This document shows positions 16,065 through 24,808 of a DNA stretch of 64,000 bases, in pieces. Both the position numbers and the translations under genes were made by a program. Origin of the DNA: Polyangiaceae bacterium (lineage in GTDB: Bacteria > Myxococcota_A > Polyangia > Polyangiales > Polyangiaceae); assembly GCA_025353725.1 (NCBI GenBank), contig JANXOF010000033.1:1-64000 (forward strand). Direction: 5' to 3'. Each line of letters opens with the position of its first letter. Within the stretch, counting starts at the first letter, position 1. Under the pieces are notes generated by a model. It saw only the letters and a program-made list of their open reading frames with translations, was not told the DNA's origin and did no database searches.

Positions 16065-16700
16065 TCAGAACTTCTGAACGCACCGCGTGCTCGAGCAAAT
16101 CCAAGTGAAAGCCTTCCCTCGCGTGTCCTGACTGATGATGTCGCACGAAGCACATGGCCCACCGTTCGCGCACGAGCATCGTCGACCGCACGAGGCTGGC
16201 ACCCGCGTCTGATCGCATTCGAGCGCTTCGGCACAGTCCGCGTCTTTGACACATTCGCTGCCCGACTCACCGACGCACCCCTTGGGCCCAGTGGCGTTGC
16301 ACGTCTTGCACGAGGTCCGCGCGACCAAGAAATTGTCCGTGCAGTCGAGGAGTGTGGAACCATCGCACGCACGGTCCTTTGTGCCGCAGGCCACGCTTTG
16401 CCTAGCCGACAGGGCACAAAAGGCTTTTTTCGGAGCTGACCCCGAGGTCACGCACAAGCCGAAGCCGCAAGTCGACGTACCAAGCCATGTTGGGCTGCTC
16501 GAGTGGGCGTGATGGATGTCGTCGATACCCCCGCCATAAAACCCGCCGGCGTGTGCCGTGCAGACTTGGACTTCGTCGCCGGCGCAGCGGGAGCTGCCGA
16601 CCGTGCAGTCGTCGGCCGGGAGTCCGCATGCCTCCATCACGACGACAGCGAGAACTGCGGTACACAAGCCCGCGGCTATGCGCACTAAAGAAGACACCAT
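16065..16700 (-). CDS. Cysteine-rich putative lipoprotein
   Basis: A protein of about 211 residues counted from the Met at 16700 (MVSSLVRIAAG), with a hydrophobic signal ending VVVMEACGLP and more than 25 cysteines in the mature part. The tail (ECVKDADCAEALECDQ then GRRCSCANGGPCASC) repeats the C-x-x-D-x-D-C pattern of the Dickkopf/granulin-like secreted modules common in myxobacterial surface proteins. An ATG at 16736 adds 12 residues. The function is unknown; disulfide bonding in the periplasm or outside the cell is implied. Confidence 0.75.
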   Translation of the reverse strand: MVSSLVRIAAGLCTAVLAVVVMEACGLPADDCTVGSSRCAGDEVQVCTAHAGGFYGGGIDDIHHAHSSSPTWLGTSTCGFGLCVTSGSAPKKAFCALSARQSVACGTKDRACDGSTLLDCTDNFLVARTSCKTCNATGPKGCVGESGSECVKDADCAEALECDQTRVPASCGRRCSCANGGPCASCDIISQDTRGKAFTWICSSTRCVQKF

Positions 16701-16797
16701 TCCTCGAGAAGCGAGCATCGCGAACGCGCCGTGCACATCATATACCGAACGTCGGAAGGTGGCTTTGGCGACATTCGCCGGCCTCGAGCGACTAGTG

Positions 16798-17157
16798 TTA
16801 CGCGGCCACTGCGGCGGCTCGGCGACGCTTCGGTGTGGGCCATGCGAGAACGCGCCCGTGCGGTTCTGTCACCGTATCGCACGAGGCGTCGCGTTGAACC
16901 TTCGGCTCCCCACGAGTCGCCTTCGCGGTACCGCGCGCCTCTGACGCGAGCGCGACAGCGACCGCAAGACCCGAGAGGGTCAGGCGTGCCGTATCTTCAG
17001 TTCGTTGCACGAACTCGGCGTGTGCGAGCGCCCGCAGCGCACGCCTCACTTGGTGAGCGTCTTCACGAACATGAGCTACCAAGTCGTCGAGCGTCGCGGG
17101 TGCGGCCAGCCGAGACATGCGGAGGAGGACGCGGAGAAGGGCGGTCTCTGTGTTCAT
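16798..17157 (-). CDS. Small winged-helix transcriptional regulator
   Basis: About 119 residues from the ATG at 17157 (MNTETALLRVLLRM). The first 75 residues form a winged helix: helices in LLRVLLRMSRLAAP, TLDDLVAHV and DAHQVRRALRALAHAEFV, then a wing QRTEDTARLTLS. The remainder is an Ala/Arg-rich tail. It resembles MarR/IclR-type N-terminal domains but no family is firmly assigned. ATGs at 17184 and 17166 are in frame, but the promoter and inverted repeat just upstream favour 17157, which would make the transcript nearly leaderless. Autorepression is the likely regulation. Confidence 0.75.
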   Translation of the reverse strand: MNTETALLRVLLRMSRLAAPATLDDLVAHVREDAHQVRRALRALAHAEFVQRTEDTARLTLSGLAVAVALASEARGTAKATRGEPKVQRDASCDTVTEPHGRVLAWPTPKRRRAAAVAA

Positions 17158-17164
17158 GGACGCC

Positions 17165-17193
17165 ATTATGTTCAGCACTGAACATGCGTCCAA
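17165..17193 (-). promoter_or_regulatory. Promoter with operator in its 17-bp spacer
   Basis: On the minus strand a -35 box TTGGAC (17193-17188) and a -10 box CATAAT (17170-17165) are separated by exactly 17 bp (17187-17171). The inverted repeat ATGTTCAG-TG-CTGAACAT (17185-17168) fills that spacer and runs into the -10 box. Transcription would begin about 7 nt downstream, at the ATG 17157 of the winged-helix gene. The placement is ideal for steric autorepression. Confidence 0.65.
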
Positions 17194-17277
17194 CTACTGG
17201 CGTCGATTTCCGCTTAGTCGTTGAAATAACTAAGCTTATCGCACTGCCCTTCCGTGGTCTCCGGGCGCCGCCGGCCG

Positions 17278-19536
17278 TTACATCGCCGCGCCAAGCTCGT
17301 GGAGCAAGAAAGAGAGCTCATCCGCAAGCTCATCCGCGAGTTTGCTCACCGGCTTGCCCGCGCCATGCCCTGCCTTCGCCTCGACACGAATCAGGATCGG
17401 GCGGAGGGCGTCGCGCTGCGCTTCTTGCAAGCGCGCAGTCATTTTCCGCGCGTGCATGGGGTCGACGCGCGAGTCACTCGCGGCCGTCGTAAAAAGCATC
17501 GACGGATACCGCTCACCGTCTCGGACATGGTGATACGGCGAATACGCATAAAGAAAGGCAAAATCCTCTGGCTTCGCCGGGTCTCCGTATTCAGGAATCC
17601 AAAGCTTCGCGATACGAAAGCGCGGATAGCGGATCATGTCCGTGAGAGGCACCAATGACAGTCCCGCACGAAAGAGTTCGGGCCGCTGCGTCACCACCGT
17701 GGCCACGAGCAAGCCGCCGTTCGAGCCTCCGACGACACCGAGATGATCCGAAGTCGTCCATTTTTCCGCGATGAGCGTTTCGGCACACGCAATGAAGTCG
17801 TCAAAGACATTCTGCTTCTTTTCGCGCATGCCGCCTTGGTGCCACTCCTCGCCAAGCTCGCCGCCGCCGCGCAAAATCGCGGTCACCCAGACCGCGCCAC
17901 GACGGACGCTTGCGAGTGCGCGCGCACTGAACGCAGGTGTCTGGTTCACGTTGAAGCCGCCGTAGCCGTACAGAATCGTGGGGTGCGTGCCGTCGCGTTT
18001 CAGCCCCTTGTTCGCGATCACAAACATCGGGACGCGCGTGCCGTCCTTCGAGGTCGCGTAAAGTCGCTCGACTTCGAGATCGCCCGCTTGAAACGACGCC
18101 CCTACGCTCTCCCAAGGCTCGAGCTTTGTGGGCTCCTTCGTCGCGGCCCGCGCGCCGAGCTCGAGGCGGTGGACTTGCGGCGGCACGACGTAAGACGCGA
18201 AGGACACGAACGCCTCTTCACCGTCCCAAGCTCCCGTGAGGCTCGCGGTACCAATCGACGGCAACGCCACGGCGCCGTGCGCTTTCCCGTCGAGTCCGAA
18301 GCGCGCCACGCGCGTCGACGCCTCATGCAAATAGGTCGCGACGATTTCGTTTTTCGCGATCAAAACCTCGCCCAGAACGTCCGCGTTTTCCGCAAGAATC
18401 TCCTTCCACGCCGAGCGCTCAAGCTTGTCATAGGCAATGGCGAAGAGCTTATACTTAGGAGCGCCGTCGTTCGTTTGGATATAAAGTCGGTCATTCCTCA
18501 AGGTCGGGTCGAAGACAGCGTGAACGCCCTTCGCGACGGCGACCCACGTAGCGGTCGGAAGCGAAAGATTCTTAATCCAGACTTCGCTCTTGTCCCAGCC
18601 CTTATCCGCGCGAACGGCAAGCCAGCGCCCATCCGGTGAGATAAAAACCGTCGGCGTCTCGGTATTTTCGCGGCCGTCTCCGAAGACCACCGTGTCGAGC
18701 TTCGGATCCTGACCGAGCACGTGAAAAAAGATCTTCGAACCGTACTTTTCGTCGCCCGGCGGCACCGTGCCCGCGGCGGGGTAGCGCGAGTAATAGAAGG
18801 CTTTCCCGTCCGGTAGCCACGCTACGGATGCATGCCGCGTGTAGGGAATCGCGTCCGGTAAGTCCTTTCCACTCGCAACGTCGCGAACCAACAGCGTGCT
18901 CTCCTCGGACCCTGACTCGCTGCGCCCCCAGGCGATGCGCGCACCGTCGCGTGAAGGAAACCACCAGTCGAGGGCCGTCGTGCCATCCGCGGAGAGTGAA
19001 GACGCGTCGAGAATGACGCGGTCTCCGCCACGCACGCCATCTCGAACAAGAAGCGTCGGCTGATTCTGCGCGCCTTCGCGCTTCGTGTAAAAGTAGCGCC
19101 GCCCTCCGCGCTGCGTGGTGCGTGTGGTCGGCGCCGTCAACGTGCCCAGCCGCAGGAGGTCCTGCACCTCGCCGCGAAGGGCATCCCGGCCGGGCAGACG
19201 ATCCATCACCTTGCGCGTGCGCGCATTTTGCTCCTCGGTCCACGCGACGACCTCGGGCGACTCGCCATCCTCCAGCCACCGATAAGGGTCCGCGATGCGC
19301 GTTCCGTGAAGCTCTTCGACGACGCCGACCTTACGGGTCGCCGGGCTCTCACGGCCTCGGGCGCGAGGGCGACCGTCGTCATGCGATGTCGACGCGACGG
19401 TGAGCGGAGGAACAGCCGCGACCTTTGGCGGGTCGCACGCGCTGAGACCTGTTGACGCCAAAAAAAGCGCCGCGGCGCCCCGCCAACCAACACCAAAACG
19501 ACCGGCGAAAAGGCACCAAACGGGAGCACGCATCAT
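17278..19536 (-). CDS. Prolyl oligopeptidase family serine protease (S9A), lipoprotein
   Basis: A 752-residue enzyme expected to cleave proline-containing oligopeptides. An N-terminal lipobox (LASTGLSAC, Cys 34) predicts lipid anchoring outside the cytoplasm. A seven-bladed propeller domain (entered at VEELHGTRIADPYRWLEDGE) is followed by the alpha/beta-hydrolase domain with YGYGGFNVNQTP, the nucleophile elbow GVVGGSNGGLL, the catalytic Asp in SDSRVDPMHA and the catalytic His in AKAGHGAGKP. All three catalytic residues are present and the length is normal for the family. It is divergent from surE, with 44 bp between the start codons. Confidence 0.95.
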   Translation of the reverse strand: MMRAPVWCLFAGRFGVGWRGAAALFLASTGLSACDPPKVAAVPPLTVASTSHDDGRPRARGRESPATRKVGVVEELHGTRIADPYRWLEDGESPEVVAWTEEQNARTRKVMDRLPGRDALRGEVQDLLRLGTLTAPTTRTTQRGGRRYFYTKREGAQNQPTLLVRDGVRGGDRVILDASSLSADGTTALDWWFPSRDGARIAWGRSESGSEESTLLVRDVASGKDLPDAIPYTRHASVAWLPDGKAFYYSRYPAAGTVPPGDEKYGSKIFFHVLGQDPKLDTVVFGDGRENTETPTVFISPDGRWLAVRADKGWDKSEVWIKNLSLPTATWVAVAKGVHAVFDPTLRNDRLYIQTNDGAPKYKLFAIAYDKLERSAWKEILAENADVLGEVLIAKNEIVATYLHEASTRVARFGLDGKAHGAVALPSIGTASLTGAWDGEEAFVSFASYVVPPQVHRLELGARAATKEPTKLEPWESVGASFQAGDLEVERLYATSKDGTRVPMFVIANKGLKRDGTHPTILYGYGGFNVNQTPAFSARALASVRRGAVWVTAILRGGGELGEEWHQGGMREKKQNVFDDFIACAETLIAEKWTTSDHLGVVGGSNGGLLVATVVTQRPELFRAGLSLVPLTDMIRYPRFRIAKLWIPEYGDPAKPEDFAFLYAYSPYHHVRDGERYPSMLFTTAASDSRVDPMHARKMTARLQEAQRDALRPILIRVEAKAGHGAGKPVSKLADELADELSFLLHELGAAM

Positions 19537-19580
19537 GGTCGCGAGAGCCTAGTGCCGTGGTACGTTCGCGGCTACGAACG

Positions 19581-20384
19581 ATGCGTCCTCTAGTCCTCGT
19601 ATCCAATGACGACGGTTACCAAAGCTTGGGGATCCGCGCGTTGCGCGACGCGCTGGCCACGTGGGCTGACGTCGTCGTCGTGGCGCCTGAGACCGAGCAA
19701 AGCGCCACCAGCCACTCACTCAGTCTCTACCGACCTCTCCGAACGCGCGCCGTCGAGCCAGGCATGTTTGCCATTGACGGAACGCCAGCCGATTGCGTTT
19801 ACGTCGCGCTGCACGCCGCCACGCGCTTTCTTCCGCGCTGGCCCGACCTCGTGTGTTCGGGCATCAACCGCGGACTGAACCTCGGGCAAGACGCATTCTA
19901 TTCAGGAACGATTGCCGCCGCTCGCGAGGGCGCACTTCGGGGTATTCCCGCTATCGCGTCGAGCTCCGACGTCAATGCCGATGTCGTTCGCGTGGCCAAG
20001 CTCACGTCGCGTTTGGCCCGGAGCCTCTATGACGTAACCCACGGCGCGCTCGGTGCGGGCCCGAGACCAGGTCCGTCGGTGGTCCGCAACACGCCGCTGC
20101 TGAACCTCAATGTACCGCTCGAGTGGAACGGCAAAATTCAAAAGGCGCGTCTCGGTGCCCGCCTTTACGAAGAGGACATCGAGTTCCGCCTCGACCCGCG
20201 AGGGCGCGAATATCTTTGGGTAGGCGGCCCCGGCGTACGCCACGATCCGGATCCCGGCAGCGACACAGACGCCTACGACCGAGGGATAGCTTCCGTCACG
20301 TCACTCGTCCTCGACCTAACATCGCGCGACGACTCGCCGCTCACAGAATCGGTCCTCGCCGCCGTCCTTTCGCTCACCGACTAG
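19581..20384 (+). CDS. surE: 5'/3'-nucleotidase SurE
   Basis: SurE is a metal-dependent phosphatase acting on nucleoside 5'- and 3'-monophosphates and polyphosphate in stationary phase. The ATG at 19581 puts the diagnostic metal-binding start at residue 2 (RPLVLVSNDDGY). Other signatures are VVVVAPETEQSATSHSLSL, AIDGTPADCV and SGINRGLNLGQDAFYSGTIA. At 267 residues the length is normal. A strong hairpin terminator lies about 170 bp downstream, before the convergent EF-G gene. Confidence 0.94.
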   Translation: MRPLVLVSNDDGYQSLGIRALRDALATWADVVVVAPETEQSATSHSLSLYRPLRTRAVEPGMFAIDGTPADCVYVALHAATRFLPRWPDLVCSGINRGLNLGQDAFYSGTIAAAREGALRGIPAIASSSDVNADVVRVAKLTSRLARSLYDVTHGALGAGPRPGPSVVRNTPLLNLNVPLEWNGKIQKARLGARLYEEDIEFRLDPRGREYLWVGGPGVRHDPDPGSDTDAYDRGIASVTSLVLDLTSRDDSPLTESVLAAVLSLTD

Positions 20385-20556
20385 GACCGGTGGATCAACG
20401 GCCCCTGTCAGTTGAGTGCTCGGCGTACCCGGTGCTAGCGAAAATGTAGGGAATGCCTCATTTCAGGTGCAGCCGCAGGCCCTTTACGGTCGGCTTCTCG
20501 TCTCCAAGCTCGGCGAACGTTTGTCGTCCGACACGTCCGCGATACACCCGCATAAC

Positions 20557-20591
20557 AGAGGCCTGGTTTCTCGCGAAACCAGGGCTCTTTT
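20557..20591 (+). terminator. Rho-independent terminator, possibly bidirectional
   Basis: AGAGGCCTGGTTTC-TCGC-GAAACCAGGGCTCT forms a stem of about 13 bp with one mismatch, followed by TTTT on the plus strand. It lies between convergent surE (+) and the EF-G gene (-). The minus-strand side has a weaker U tract (CTCTGTT). Confidence 0.75.
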
Positions 20592-20665
20592 AGCAAGGGT
20601 CACCTTCGGCCCCGCCACCTCGACACGCGAGCCGTCAAGCGCCCGCGTGAAGGTTCCGACAGCCG

Positions 20666-22798
20666 CTACTTGCGCGCGGCTTCGGCGGCGAGCTTCTCGC
20701 GGTACTTCTTGGTCATCTCTTCTTGCTCTTGCTTCGGCACGATGGCGTAGCGAGCAAACTCCATGGTGAACGTTCCCTTGCCCTGCGTCGCAGAGCGCAA
20801 GTCGGTCGAGTAACCGAACATGGCATTCAGAGGAACCTCGCACGTAACGCTGACCGTGTCACCGCCCACGGTCTCGAGAATCACGCCACGCCGCTGGTTC
20901 ACTTGCCCGACGACCGAGCCCTGGAACTCCGTCGGAACGTCGATTTCGACCTTCATGATGGGTTCCAAAATGGTCGGGTTTGCGTTCGCATACGCCTCGC
21001 GGAAGCCCATGAGGGCTGCCGTCTTGAACGCCATTTCGGACGAGTCGACCGCGTGCGCCGCTCCGTCGTTGACTGCGCAGCGAATGCCCACGATCGGGAA
21101 GCCGATGAGGGTGCCCTTGCGTACGCCGTCCTTGAAGCCCTTGTCGCACGAAGAGATAAACTCGCGCGGAATGGACCCACCGGTCACGTCATCGAGGAAC
21201 TCGTAAGTCTCGACAGCGTCCGCCGGGAGCGGCTCGATATAGCCCATGATTTTGGCGTATTGGCCCGAACCACCGGTCTGCTTCTTGTGCGTGTAGGCGA
21301 TCTCGGCGCGGCGCGTAATGGACTCGCGGTACGCGACTTGCGGTTTGCCAGCGACGACTTCACAGGCGTACTCCCGGCGCATGCGCTCCATGTAGATGTC
21401 GAGGTGAAGCTCGCCCATCCCGCTGATGATGGTCTGTTGCGACTCCTCATCTTGATGCACGCGGAACGTCGGATCCTCCTTCGTAAAGCGGTTGAGAGCC
21501 TTCGAGAAGTTCGCTTCCGCGGCGCGATCTTTCGGCGCGACCGCGAGCGAGATGACAGCGGCCGGCACGTGCATCGACGTGAGGGTCAGGTTGACTTTAC
21601 CGTCCGTGAACGTTTCGCCGGAGCTCGCTTCGACGCCGTAAAACGCGACAATGTCGCCAGCTTCGGCCGACGGAATCTCTTCGCGATCTTCGGAGTGCAT
21701 TCGGAACATACGGGGAACCCGCACCTTCCGCATCTCGTTGCTCACGTTGTAAATCGTGTCGCCAGCGGAAACCGTGCCTTGATAGACCCGGAAGTACGTC
21801 AACTGCCCGTACTTATCCTGCTGGAGCTTGAACGCCAAACCAACGAACGGCTTCGTCGGATCAGAGTCGACAACGACCTTCTCCTCGCCCTTGCTCTGGT
21901 CGTGGGCCTCGTTGAGAACCTCAGTGGGACGCGGCAGGTAGTGCACGACGCCGTCAAGCAAAAGCTGAACGCCCTTGTTCTTGATCGCAGAGCCGCACAT
22001 GACCGGCGTCATCTTTAGCGCGAGCGTCGCGCGGCGAATGGCGGCGCGCAGCTCCTCGACGGAAATCGGCTCCTCGTTGAGGAACTTCTCGGCAAGAAGG
22101 TCGTCGACGTCAGCGACCTCTTGCACGATCTTCTCTCGCGCTTCGGCCGCGGCCTTAGCGTACTCCGCAGGAACCTCCTCCTCGCGAATCGTCTCGCCGT
22201 CTTGGCCGTCGAAGTAGAAAGCCTTGCCGATAATCGGGTCGATAATTCCTTTGAATTCCGACTCCGCGCCCATCGGCACTTGGATCTTCACCGGGTGGTG
22301 GCCAAGCTTCTCCTTGAGCATGTCAGAGACGCGCTCGTAGTTCGCGCCCGGGTTGTCCATCTTGTTGATGAACGCTATGCGCGGCACGTGATAGCGCTTC
22401 ATCTGCCTGTCGACGGTGATCGACTGGCTCTGCACTCCTTTGCCGGAGTCGAGCACGAGAATCGCGCCGTCGAGCACACGGAGGGCCCGCTCGACTTCGA
22501 TCGTAAAGTCGACGTGACCGGGGGTGTCGATGATGTTTACGTTGTGCGGCTGAAACTGCTCCTGCGAGCCGTTCCACACGCAGTACGTCGCGGCGGACTG
22601 AATCGTGATGCCCTTCTCGCGCTCGAGGTCCATCGAGTCCATCTTGGCGCCGACGCCGTCCTTACCGCGGACTTCATGGATTTTGTGGATTCGACCCGTG
22701 TAGAACAGGATTCGCTCGGTGAGCGTTGTCTTGCCCGAGTCGATGTGCGCCGAGATGCCGATATTACGGATGCGGTCAAGGGGAATACGAGCGGCCAA
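20666..22798 (-). CDS. fusA: Elongation factor G, mtEFG1/spdEFG1-like
   Basis: A 710-residue translational GTPase driving ribosomal translocation: G1 AHIDSGKTT, switch region [14 protein letters not shown]3 [21 protein letters not shown]4 NKMD, followed by domains II-V ending in [15 protein letters not shown]. Several stretches match mitochondrial EF-G1 more than the canonical str-operon [74 protein letters not shown]. No rpsL, rpsG or tuf is adjacent, as expected for the standalone spdEFG1 type. The symbol is used in the broad sense. Confidence 0.95.
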   Translation of the reverse strand: MAARIPLDRIRNIGISAHIDSGKTTLTERILFYTGRIHKIHEVRGKDGVGAKMDSMDLEREKGITIQSAATYCVWNGSQEQFQPHNVNIIDTPGHVDFTIEVERALRVLDGAILVLDSGKGVQSQSITVDRQMKRYHVPRIAFINKMDNPGANYERVSDMLKEKLGHHPVKIQVPMGAESEFKGIIDPIIGKAFYFDGQDGETIREEEVPAEYAKAAAEAREKIVQEVADVDDLLAEKFLNEEPISVEELRAAIRRATLALKMTPVMCGSAIKNKGVQLLLDGVVHYLPRPTEVLNEAHDQSKGEEKVVVDSDPTKPFVGLAFKLQQDKYGQLTYFRVYQGTVSAGDTIYNVSNEMRKVRVPRMFRMHSEDREEIPSAEAGDIVAFYGVEASSGETFTDGKVNLTLTSMHVPAAVISLAVAPKDRAAEANFSKALNRFTKEDPTFRVHQDEESQQTIISGMGELHLDIYMERMRREYACEVVAGKPQVAYRESITRRAEIAYTHKKQTGGSGQYAKIMGYIEPLPADAVETYEFLDDVTGGSIPREFISSCDKGFKDGVRKGTLIGFPIVGIRCAVNDGAAHAVDSSEMAFKTAALMGFREAYANANPTILEPIMKVEIDVPTEFQGSVVGQVNQRRGVILETVGGDTVSVTCEVPLNAMFGYSTDLRSATQGKGTFTMEFARYAIVPKQEQEEMTKKYREKLAAEAARK

Positions 22799-22956
22799 GG
22801 GATTCTCTCTCTGTTCCGAAGGGGAGGCCTGGAGGGTTCAGGATGCCGCGTCCAGTTACCACGTCGGTGACCGATTTGGCCCGGCGAAAGTTGACGACGT
22901 CTGATTCTGCGGCGCTTGAGCGCGCCGGCCAGGCCTCGCACGCATGAGGTTCCGCT

Positions 22957-23151
22957 TTATCGCGTCTTAGGTTCGCGGCTGAGGTTGGACCACGCCACGA
23001 AAAGGTCACGCAGGAGGCCCACGGGGTCGACCCCCTCGCCCGCTCGCGGGGCTCGGACGACCGGCCAGCCAGGTGCGACCTCGTCGTCGCACGGCAAAAA
23101 ACCGTTCGCGCAGCTCAGCCGAAAGGCGCTCGTGCCCGTGGCGTTGCTCAT
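22957..23151 (-). CDS. Small hypothetical protein coupled to the PilZ gene
   Basis: A 64-residue frame whose ATG (23151) overlaps the stop of the PilZ gene by 4 bp (ATGA). Third codon positions are strongly G/C, as in real genes of this chromosome. It has two Cys (SCANGFLPC), an acidic-hydrophobic middle and ends NLSREPKTR. No homologous family is recognised. Overlap and codon use argue for a real gene, but its short length leaves doubt. Confidence 0.5.
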   Translation of the reverse strand: MSNATGTSAFRLSCANGFLPCDDEVAPGWPVVRAPRAGEGVDPVGLLRDLFVAWSNLSREPKTR

Positions 23152-23603
23152 GGGGCGAGACCGAGGATCGTGGCCGTCCAGTGGATACGCTGAGGGCGGC
23201 TGGGAAGCGGCGGAGGTACGCGGCGCAGGTGTCCGCGGAGGATGAGCCGCTTCACGCGATCAAGCGTCGAAAACGAGAGCCCCACGCCCGCACCGCGATC
23301 GCCTCCACGTCGACCTCGGACGATACGAGCAACGCGTGCTTCGCTGTCAAACCAAAGGCCCAATTGCGTCGCGCGAAACGAAACGATGAGGCTTTCGCCA
23401 ACCTCGAGATCGTCATCCGTCGAAACGAACATTCCGTCGGGCGAAAGGTTTAGAGCCGTCTGCGCGACCCGCCTGAAATCACGCTCGCGCACGACCTCGC
23501 ACGAGAACGCAAGCGCGCGACGCACCTCACGGCGATCGTTGCGTCGTACGAGCGTGAGCCGATGTCTCGAAGCGGGACCCGACACGAGAGCGCGCTGCGT
23601 CAT
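23148..23603 (-). CDS. PilZ-domain protein
   Basis: A 151-residue protein made almost entirely of a PilZ beta-barrel. The features seen are the N-terminal Arg-rich loop (RRNDRREVRRALAF), the motif NLSPDGMFVSTD corresponding to the D/N-x-S-x-x-G signature, and ARVARIV with GVGLSF at the end of the barrel. PilZ domains bind c-di-GMP or serve as adaptors in motility and exopolysaccharide control. The RxxxR and xSxxG elements are present, so nucleotide binding is possible. Its stop overlaps the start of a small ORF. Confidence 0.82.
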   Translation of the reverse strand: MTQRALVSGPASRHRLTLVRRNDRREVRRALAFSCEVVRERDFRRVAQTALNLSPDGMFVSTDDDLEVGESLIVSFRATQLGLWFDSEARVARIVRGRRGGDRGAGVGLSFSTLDRVKRLILRGHLRRVPPPLPSRPQRIHWTATILGLAP

Positions 23604-23655
23604 ACGGGAATCGTAGAAAGAACGCCCGTGGATGGGCCAACAACTCCGCTTCCTT

Positions 23656-24741
23656 TCATGGCATCCGCGACGCCTGCTTTCGCGTCTTCACGGCTCGCAG
23701 AGGCGTAGCGGGAGTACGAGCTGCGGGTGCGACAGGTGCGACAGGTGCGACAGGCGATGGCGCCCGCTGCGACGACGCGACGGGAAAATCTGCACAGCAG
23801 CGAAAGCCTGTCGAGTAGTCGTGGTATCGCGCGCCGTGCACGCTGGTTTGGTACCCGCACCCCTCGCCGTGTCCGACGCTCGCGACGTCCTGATAGTAGC
23901 CGCCGTAGAACGTACCTCCAGAGTCTGCGACCCACTCGTGAAGGTTTCCCACCATATCATAAACGCCATATCCGTTCGTGCAGCCACGATGCTCACCCGT
24001 GCGCGAGAGCGTTCCGTCTTGCTGATTCAGGCTCGGTTGGTTCATCGTCGACCAACCCCAGCGCCCACGCCCGTAGAGACTAAGAATAGGGCTCTTGCCG
24101 GTATCGTTGCATCGGCCAGGCTCACGGCGATCCCCGTATCCAAACGACTTCGCATCGGGGCCGCGGCACGCCTGTCCCCATTCCTCTGCGCGACATAAGC
24201 GTTTACTCGACGACGCGCACGCGCGCTGCGCCTCGACCGCACTAATGTACCCTTGTGGAAAGACATCAGGCGCGCTGACGGCCCTCACAAGGCGGGGCGA
24301 ATCGACCTGCGAGAAGGGTGAGTGCGCGCGCTCCTCGCCGTCGGGCAGCACATCGACGAGCGTGGCTTCATACCGATCGATGCAAAATTTCCCTTCGACG
24401 CTCACCATCGCGCGCGGGCAATCGCCGCGCATGCCATCGCCGCGGTCTCCTTTAGGTTGGACCTCGAGACTGCGTAAGGCGCGAAAGCTTGCCGTTGCGG
24501 AGTGGCCACTTTCGGCGTTCACGAATTCTGGTAAGTCGGCCTCGACGTGCGACGTCGCGAGCGCGCTTTCGCCCCCCGTCACGCGGCACGCCATGACGGG
24601 GAGAACCACGCCGAGAAGTACCGCGAAGTGACGGCTATCGCGGAACGCGAGCGGCACGCTACGTTCCAGCCTTCCGTGTGCCTGCCGGTTCAAACACGTG
24701 ACCCTAGCTAAGAAGGATGACGCCCGATTGACGCCGCGCAA
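23656..24741 (-). CDS. Formylglycine-generating-enzyme-like (SUMF1) lipoprotein
   Basis: The 361-residue protein has a FGE-sulfatase fold: MVSVEGKFCIDRYEATLVD at the start, SAVEAQRACASSSKRLCRAEEW in the middle and GCTNGYGVYDMVGNLHEWV near the end, closing with STGFRCCADF. FGE domains either oxidise a Cys to formylglycine in sulfatases or act as ligand-binding domains. No sulfatase is nearby and the active-site Cys pair was not established, so a binding or structural role is equally likely. A hydrophobic stretch (FAVLLGVVLPVMAC) implies a lipoprotein; a GTG at 24657 would give a signal peptide of normal length. The C-terminal tail holds an APV tandem repeat. Confidence 0.8.
   Translation of the reverse strand: MRGVNRASSFLARVTCLNRQAHGRLERSVPLAFRDSRHFAVLLGVVLPVMACRVTGGESALATSHVEADLPEFVNAESGHSATASFRALRSLEVQPKGDRGDGMRGDCPRAMVSVEGKFCIDRYEATLVDVLPDGEERAHSPFSQVDSPRLVRAVSAPDVFPQGYISAVEAQRACASSSKRLCRAEEWGQACRGPDAKSFGYGDRREPGRCNDTGKSPILSLYGRGRWGWSTMNQPSLNQQDGTLSRTGEHRGCTNGYGVYDMVGNLHEWVADSGGTFYGGYYQDVASVGHGEGCGYQTSVHGARYHDYSTGFRCCADFPVASSQRAPSPVAPVAPVAPAARTPATPLRAVKTRKQASRMP
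23727..23753. repeat. 9-bp tandem repeat, three copies
   Basis: Three perfect copies of GTGCGACAG (plus strand) encode an APV-APV-APV run on the minus strand in the C-terminal tail of the FGE-like lipoprotein. As the unit is a multiple of 3, changes in copy number would keep the frame. Confidence 0.9.
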
Positions 24742-24808
24742 GCCGCTCGCTCACGCCTCCACGTGAGACTCCATCCCCAAATGTAGGTAACCGTCGGACG
24801 TCGTAAGC

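Noticed and set aside
20723-22018. 431-codon plus-strand frame over the EF-G gene
   Set aside because: It is antisense to a clear EF-G reading frame and has a biased composition (His, Arg, Asp) typical of a shadow frame in high-GC DNA.
23632-24198. 188-codon plus-strand frame over the FGE-like gene
   Set aside because: It is antisense to a recognisable FGE-sulfatase domain with GNLHEW motif.
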